Shown here in pieces: positions 7,367 to 10,965 of a stretch of 10,965 bases of DNA (the first letter of the stretch is position 1; the number at the start of each line of letters is the position of its first letter). Under the pieces are notes generated by a model. The model was not told the origin of the DNA, ran no database searches, and was given only the letters and a program-made list of their open reading frames with translations. The stretch is from Pseudomonadota bacterium. GTDB lineage: Bacteria; Pseudomonadota; Alphaproteobacteria; Acetobacterales; Acetobacteraceae. Where the stretch lies: assembly GCA_021826485.1 (NCBI GenBank), contig JAKAZX010000101.1, positions 1-10,965 of the forward strand, read 5' to 3'. Position numbers and translations under genes: made by a program.

Positions 7367-9865
7367 ATGTTCGGATTCGCCCCCCGGGTGAAGGCCGTGC
7401 TCGGCCCCACCAATACGGGTAAGACCCATCTCGCGATCGAGCGCCTGCTGGCGCACGCGTCGGGCATCATCGGCTTCCCCCTCCGGCTGCTGGCGCGCGA
7501 GAACTACGACCGTATGGTCGCCCGCAAGGGTGTCCGGAACGTCGCGCTGATCACCGGGGAGGAGAAGATCATTCCCCCCGGGGCGCGCTGGTTCTCCTGC
7601 ACGGTGGAGGCCATGCCGCTCGACCGCGATGCCGAGTTCGTCGCGGTGGACGAAATCCAGCTCTGCGCCGACCCGGATCGCGGCCACGTCTTCACCGACC
7701 GGCTGCTGCACGCGCGCGGGCTGGTGGAAACCATGTTCCTGGGTGCCGAGACGATCCGCCCGCTGCTCGCGCGCCTGGTGCCGCAGGCGGAGATCGAGAC
7801 GCGGCCGCGGCTTTCGGAGCTTGTGCATGCCGGCCATGCCAAGCTGACGCGCCTGCCGCCGCGCTCCGCGGTGGTCGCGTTCAGTGCCGCCGAGGTCTAT
7901 GCGATCGCGGAGCTGATCCGCCGCCGGCGCGGCGGTTGCGCCGTGGTGATGGGCCGGCTGTCCCCGCGCACCCGCAACGCCCAGGTCGCGCTGTATCAGG
8001 AGAAGGAGGTGGATTTCCTGGTCGCCACCGATGCGATCGGGATGGGGCTGAACATGGACGTGGACCATGTGGCGTTCGCCGGCCTGACCAAGTTCGACGG
8101 CCACCGGCCGCGGCGGCTGACCGCCGCGGAAGTGGCCCAGATCGCCGGCCGGGCCGGGCGCGGCATGCGCAACGGCACCTTCGGCACCACCGCCGACTGC
8201 CGCCCGCTGGACCCGGAGATCGCCGAGGCGGTCGAGGCGCACAGTTTCGAGCCGCTCGCGCAGCTCTGCTGGCGCAACAGCGCGCTCGATTTCGCCAGCG
8301 TCGATTCGCTGGTCGCCTCGCTGAACACGCCGCCGCCCGGGGCGGGGCTGGTGCGCGGCAACGAGGCGAGCGACCTGGAGACCCTGTCCGCCCTGGCGCG
8401 GGAGGAGGAGGTCCGCGCCCTCGCGCGCGGGCGGCAGCGCGTGCGCCTGCTGTGGGAGACGTGCCAGATCCCCGATTTCCGCAAGCTTGCGGACGACACG
8501 CATCTGCGCCTGTGCGCGCGGGTGTTCGGCCATGTCGCGCGGGACGGCGCCATCCCCGCGGACTGGATCGACGGGCAGATCGGTGCGCTCGCCCGCAGCG
8601 ACGGCGACATCGATACGCTGATGCAGCGGCTGGCGGGGGTGCGGGTCTGGACCTACATCGCCGCCCGCGCCGACTGGGTGGCGGATGCGCCTGCCTGGCA
8701 GGCCCGGGCGCGGGAGGTGGAGGACCAGCTTTCCGACGCCCTGCACGAGCGGCTGACCAGCCGTTTCGTCGATCGACGGGCCGCGCTGCTGCTGCGCCGG
8801 CTGGAGGGTGGGGAGCGTGCCGACCTTCTCTCCGCCGTCACCCGCCGCGGCGAAGTGGTGGTGGAGGGGCATCCGGTCGGCCATGTCGAAGGCTTCGGCT
8901 TCCTGCCCGACCCGCTGACCGAGGGCGAGGAACGGCGGCTGGTGCTGCGCGCCGCCCGCCGCGCCCTGCGCGAGGAGATGCCGCACCGGGTCGCCCGGCT
9001 GGAAGCGGCGCCTGACACGGCGCTGGCCTGGCTGCCGAGCCAGCGCATCGCCTGGGAAGGGGCGCCGATCGGCCGCCTGCGCGCCGGCCCGACCGCCCTG
9101 CGCCCGCAGGTGGAGGTGATCGACAGCGAGTTCCTGGACGGCGCGCAGCGCGAGCGCATCCGGTCGCGGCTGCAACGCTATGTGGATGCCGACATCCGCA
9201 CCACGCTCGCCCCCCTGTTCGCCGCGGCGGAGGCCGCCGGCCGCGATCCGGCGCTGCGCGGCCCGCTGCACCGGCTGGAGGAGGGGCTGGGCGTTGCCGC
9301 CGCGACCGAGGAGACGCGGGGGCCGGCACTGCGCAGCCGGCTGAAGGCCGTCGGCGTGCGCGCCGGCCGCCACGGCCTGTTCCTGCCGGGCCTGCTGCGT
9401 CCGCGGGCGGCGGCGCGGCGGGCCGCGCTGTGGGCGATCGGCCGCGGCATGACGCTGCCGTCGCTGCCCGCACCGGGCGTGATCGCCATGCCGCCGCCGG
9501 AGGACTGGCCGGAGGGATTCGCCGCCGCCTCCGGCTGGGTGGCCGCCGGCCCGATGCTGGTGCGCCTCGACATCGCCGAGCGGATCGCCGCCGAGCTGGC
9601 CTGGAGCAGCCGGCGCCGCCCGGTGCCGGTTCCCGGCGACCTCGCATCGCGGCTGTCGGTGCGGCTGGAGGTGCTGCCGGCGGTGCTGCGCGGTCTCGGG
9701 TTCCGGCTGCTGCCGGCCGGCACCCTGCCGGCCTCGGTGTTCGGTCCCCCCACCCCCGCCATGATGACCGCCGCCCGCCCGCGCCGCCCCGTGCCGGCCG
9801 CGCCGGCCCGTCCGGCCGCGCGGCACGAAGGCCCGTTCGCGGCGCTGGCGGCGCTGCGGCCATGA
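7367..9865 (+). CDS. Suv3-like ATP-dependent RNA helicase
   Basis: 832-aa SF2 helicase resembling mitochondrial Suv3, an RNA helicase of the degradosome. The motor is at the N-terminus: Walker A 'GPTNTGKT' (13-20), Walker B/motif II 'DEIQ' (95-98, typical of Suv3), motif V-like 'TDAIGMGLNM' (221-230) and motif VI 'QIAGRAGRG' (258-266). The long C-terminal half is typical of the alphaproteobacterial family, with 'GVRAGRHGLFLP' near 662-673; it has no catalytic motif I can name and ends in a Pro/Ala/Arg-rich tail. ATG 7367 is chosen because the fold begins directly after it; the reading frame is open upstream to 7151, but that region overlaps htpG and has no conserved look. The ribosome binding site is weak. 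Its stop overlaps the start of the S4-domain gene (ATGA), implying translational coupling and a shared role in RNA handling. Confidence 0.92.
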   Translation: MFGFAPRVKAVLGPTNTGKTHLAIERLLAHASGIIGFPLRLLARENYDRMVARKGVRNVALITGEEKIIPPGARWFSCTVEAMPLDRDAEFVAVDEIQLCADPDRGHVFTDRLLHARGLVETMFLGAETIRPLLARLVPQAEIETRPRLSELVHAGHAKLTRLPPRSAVVAFSAAEVYAIAELIRRRRGGCAVVMGRLSPRTRNAQVALYQEKEVDFLVATDAIGMGLNMDVDHVAFAGLTKFDGHRPRRLTAAEVAQIAGRAGRGMRNGTFGTTADCRPLDPEIAEAVEAHSFEPLAQLCWRNSALDFASVDSLVASLNTPPPGAGLVRGNEASDLETLSALAREEEVRALARGRQRVRLLWETCQIPDFRKLADDTHLRLCARVFGHVARDGAIPADWIDGQIGALARSDGDIDTLMQRLAGVRVWTYIAARADWVADAPAWQARAREVEDQLSDALHERLTSRFVDRRAALLLRRLEGGERADLLSAVTRRGEVVVEGHPVGHVEGFGFLPDPLTEGEERRLVLRAARRALREEMPHRVARLEAAPDTALAWLPSQRIAWEGAPIGRLRAGPTALRPQVEVIDSEFLDGAQRERIRSRLQRYVDADIRTTLAPLFAAAEAAGRDPALRGPLHRLEEGLGVAAATEETRGPALRSRLKAVGVRAGRHGLFLPGLLRPRAAARRAALWAIGRGMTLPSLPAPGVIAMPPPEDWPEGFAAASGWVAAGPMLVRLDIAERIAAELAWSSRRRPVPVPGDLASRLSVRLEVLPAVLRGLGFRLLPAGTLPASVFGPPTPAMMTAARPRRPVPAAPARPAARHEGPFAALAALRP

Positions 9866-10197
9866 GCGATGCGGAGCGCGGGTGGCAGCGGCTGGATAGC
9901 TGGCTCTGGTGCGCCCGCTTCCTGCGCCAGCGGGAGGCCTGCGCCCGGCTCGCCGCCTCCGGCCTCGTGCGCATCAACCGCCAGCCGACCGACAAGCCGC
10001 ACGCACGCCTGCGGCCGGGCGACGTGCTGACCGTGCCGGTGGCCGGCCGCGTGCGGGTGGTGGAGGTGCGGGCGCTGGCGCAGCGGCGCGGCGACGCGGC
10101 CAGTGCTGCGGTGCTGTACCGTGAGGTGCAGGAGCTTGCCGCAGCGCACAACGACCCTTGCGGGGCCGGTCATTCGGCGCCATACCCGCCCCCTTGA
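9862..10197 (+). CDS. S4-domain RNA-binding protein (Hsp15/HslR-like)
   Basis: 111-aa protein with one S4 RNA-binding domain (about 10-57): 'QRLDSWLWCARFLRQREACARLAASGLVRINRQ', followed by 'RLRPGDVLTV', the standard S4 helix-turn-strand layout. Hsp15 proteins of this type bind stalled 50S subunits carrying nascent chains in E. coli; whether this paralogue does the same is inferred. The tail (about 90-111) is short and Pro-rich. The ATG overlaps the helicase stop by four bases (ATGA), so it is probably translated by reinitiation, and fdxA follows after 28 bp. The helicase-S4 pair recurs in alphaproteobacteria by my recollection, consistent with the S4 protein acting as an RNA-targeting partner. 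Confidence 0.88.
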   Translation: MSDAERGWQRLDSWLWCARFLRQREACARLAASGLVRINRQPTDKPHARLRPGDVLTVPVAGRVRVVEVRALAQRRGDAASAAVLYREVQELAAAHNDPCGAGHSAPYPPP

Positions 10198-10225
10198 CCC
10201 CGCCCGCCTGCACCAGGAGCCTGCG

Positions 10226-10558
10226 ATGACCTACGTGGTCACCGAAAACTGCATTCGCTGCAAATACATGGATTGCGTCGAGGTCTGCCCGGTCGATTGC
10301 TTCTATGTCGGGGAGAACATGCTGGTGATCCATCCCGACGAGTGCATCGACTGCGGCGTCTGCGAGCCGGAATGCCCCGCGGAGGCGATCCTGCCGGACA
10401 GCGACGATCGCGCCGCCGCCTGGGCCGAGCTCAATCGCACCTATTCCGGCACCTGGCCGAACATCACCCGCAAGGGCGAGGCGCCGGCCGATGCCGACGA
10501 GTGGAAGGACAAGCCCGACAAGGGCAAGCTGTTCTCCCCCGAGCCCGGCACGCCCTGA
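10226..10558 (+). CDS. fdxA: Seven-iron ferredoxin FdxA ([3Fe-4S][4Fe-4S])
   Basis: 110-aa cytosolic electron carrier, very close in pattern to Azotobacter vinelandii ferredoxin I. Cysteines: C9, C12, C17, C21P and C25 in the first half, C40, C43, C46 and C50P in the second. By alignment with FdI, C9, C17 and C50 hold the [3Fe-4S] cluster and C21, C40, C43 and C46 the [4Fe-4S] cluster, with C12 and C25 free. The C-terminal extension (about 60-110, including 'WPNIT') is usual for this type. AGGAG at 10215-10219 lies 6 bases before the ATG, an excellent ribosome binding site. It is the third gene of the helicase-S4 series and is followed by an 11-bp stem hairpin. It could supply electrons to many reductases; a link to the corrinoid activator in this window is only speculative. 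Confidence 0.97.
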   Translation: MTYVVTENCIRCKYMDCVEVCPVDCFYVGENMLVIHPDECIDCGVCEPECPAEAILPDSDDRAAAWAELNRTYSGTWPNITRKGEAPADADEWKDKPDKGKLFSPEPGTP

Positions 10559-10568
10559 GCCCGGCGTC

Positions 10569-10603
10569 CGCGGCAGCCCTGGCCGGTGTGGCGGGCTGCC
10601 GCG
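10569..10603 (+). terminator. Hairpin terminator after fdxA
   Basis: GCGGCAGCCC (10570-10579) pairs perfectly with GGGCTGCCGC (10593-10602), extended by C10569-G10603 to an 11-bp GC-rich stem with a 13-base loop. It begins 11 bases after the fdxA stop. No T-run follows, so it may act with Rho or as an mRNA-end stabiliser rather than as a strict intrinsic terminator. Confidence 0.6.
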
Positions 10604-10614
10604 CTGGATGACGC

Positions 10615-10732
10615 GGGCCGCATTCTGTGATATGCATTGCAGCGGCCGCGGGGGTCGGCTCGGTCCGACCCGCGACCTGTCCCGCAGGGAAGCCCGGAGC
10701 AGGCGGCGCGTCGTCCGCGCGGCACGTGCCGC
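10615..10732 (+). other. Structured leader or possible small RNA upstream of the last gene
   Basis: The 171 bases between the fdxA hairpin and the next ATG hold several inverted repeats: GGCCGC/GCGGCC (10616-10621 with 10642-10647); GGGTCGG/CCGACCC (10652-10658 with 10665-10671, 6-base loop); CCTG/CAGG (10676-10679 with 10685-10688); GCGCG/CGCGC (10706-10710 with 10716-10720); and a perfect 14-bp palindrome at 10719-10732. An AT-rich patch (10621-10640) in the first loop is the most promoter-like stretch. I do not recognise a known riboswitch or RNA family. GC-rich DNA produces hairpins by chance, so this is tentative. Confidence 0.3.
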
Positions 10733-10774
10733 CGGGCCAGGGTGTGATGTGTTTCGAGGTGACGAGAGTTGGGC

Positions 10775-10965
10775 ATGAAGGCGTCTGCCACCACCGAGCG
10801 CAAGGCCGACTCCCGCCCTGCCACCAAGCCGGCCGCCCCCGCCAAGCCGATCGCCCCGGCGAAGCCGGTCGCCAAACCGGCGCCGGTGGCCGCCAAGCCG
10901 GCACCGCGCAAGGCTGACACCCCCGCCGCGGCCGCGCCGCCGCGGGGCAGCGCGGCACCGGTGTC
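10775..10965 (+). CDS. N-terminus of a gene cut by the window edge; probably CarD/CdnL-family regulator
   Basis: The first 63 codons are visible: MKASATTERK, then a low-complexity Ala/Lys/Pro region with repeated 'PAKP', 'AKPA' and 'KPAP' units. No folded domain is reached, so identity cannot be read directly. A GAGGTGA Shine-Dalgarno-like sequence (10756-10762) lies 12 bases upstream of the ATG. In alphaproteobacteria the gene after fdxA is often a CarD-family RNA polymerase-binding regulator that stabilises open promoter complexes; from memory, some Acetobacteraceae members carry a Lys/Ala/Pro-rich N-terminal tail, which is why I favour that. A histone H1-like DNA-binding protein is the main alternative. 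Confidence 0.55.
   Translation, partial: MKASATTERKADSRPATKPAAPAKPIAPAKPVAKPAPVAAKPAPRKADTPAAAAPPRGSAAPV

Noticed and set aside
8479..8492. Perfect 14-bp palindrome CCGCAAGCTTGCGG.
   Set aside because: It lies within the helicase coding sequence, is fully explained by ordinary codons (Arg-Lys-Leu-Ala), and has no second copy that I noticed.
10665..10706. Partial resemblance to the 3' part of a cobalamin riboswitch (CCCGCGACCTGT followed by AAGCCCGGAG), tempting given the B12-related genes in the window.
   Set aside because: The upstream conserved core (the GGGAA/GGTG region) is missing, ACCTGT has an extra base relative to ACTGT, the B12-box match fails in its second half, and the downstream gene is not an obvious B12 gene. 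It also does not match the SRP RNA core.

Overview
The window is a GC-rich (roughly 70 %) stretch of an aerobic alphaproteobacterial chromosome. The gene order at the right end (Suv3-like helicase, S4 RNA-binding protein, 7Fe ferredoxin, then a gene with an Ala/Lys/Pro-rich start) and the very high GC suggest Rhodospirillales, probably near Acetobacteraceae. That placement is an inference from gene content. I see no mobile element, CRISPR array, tRNA or rRNA; it reads as ordinary chromosomal core sequence with one specialised metabolic module.

Left half (1-5398): a corrinoid one-carbon module. A zinc-dependent homocysteine S-methyltransferase (bmt, minus strand) is divergent from a two-gene operon: a small 'virulence factor' family protein (function unknown) whose stop codon overlaps the start of a RACo/RamA-type corrinoid-reactivating ATPase with an N-terminal [2Fe-2S] domain. 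The 105-bp divergent gap carries a good sigma70-like promoter whose -10 box lies inside an AT-rich palindrome, which looks like a repressor operator. Next comes a non-pyrrolysine MttB-superfamily methyltransferase. The corrinoid protein and any methyl-folate-binding partner are not in the window. The likely job is moving methyl groups via cob(I)alamin/methylcobalamin to homocysteine (a split methionine synthase, a quaternary-amine demethylation route, or both), with the RACo protein rescuing oxidised cobalamin.

The 382-bp gap between the RACo and mttB-like genes is not empty. It holds a probable 33-residue hydrophobic peptide gene on the minus strand, with a Shine-Dalgarno-like sequence, a leader hairpin and a textbook intrinsic terminator.

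Right half (5382-10965): htpG (Hsp90) on the minus strand converges on and overlaps the 3' end of the mttB-like gene, and has a heat-shock (RpoH)-like promoter. Divergent from it is a likely operon: Suv3-like helicase, S4/Hsp15-like RNA-binding protein (ATGA overlap) and fdxA (28 bp later), ending at an 11-bp stem hairpin. A GC-rich, structured intergenic stretch then precedes a gene cut by the window edge. Only its low-complexity N-terminus is visible, and synteny suggests a CarD/CdnL-type RNA polymerase-binding regulator.
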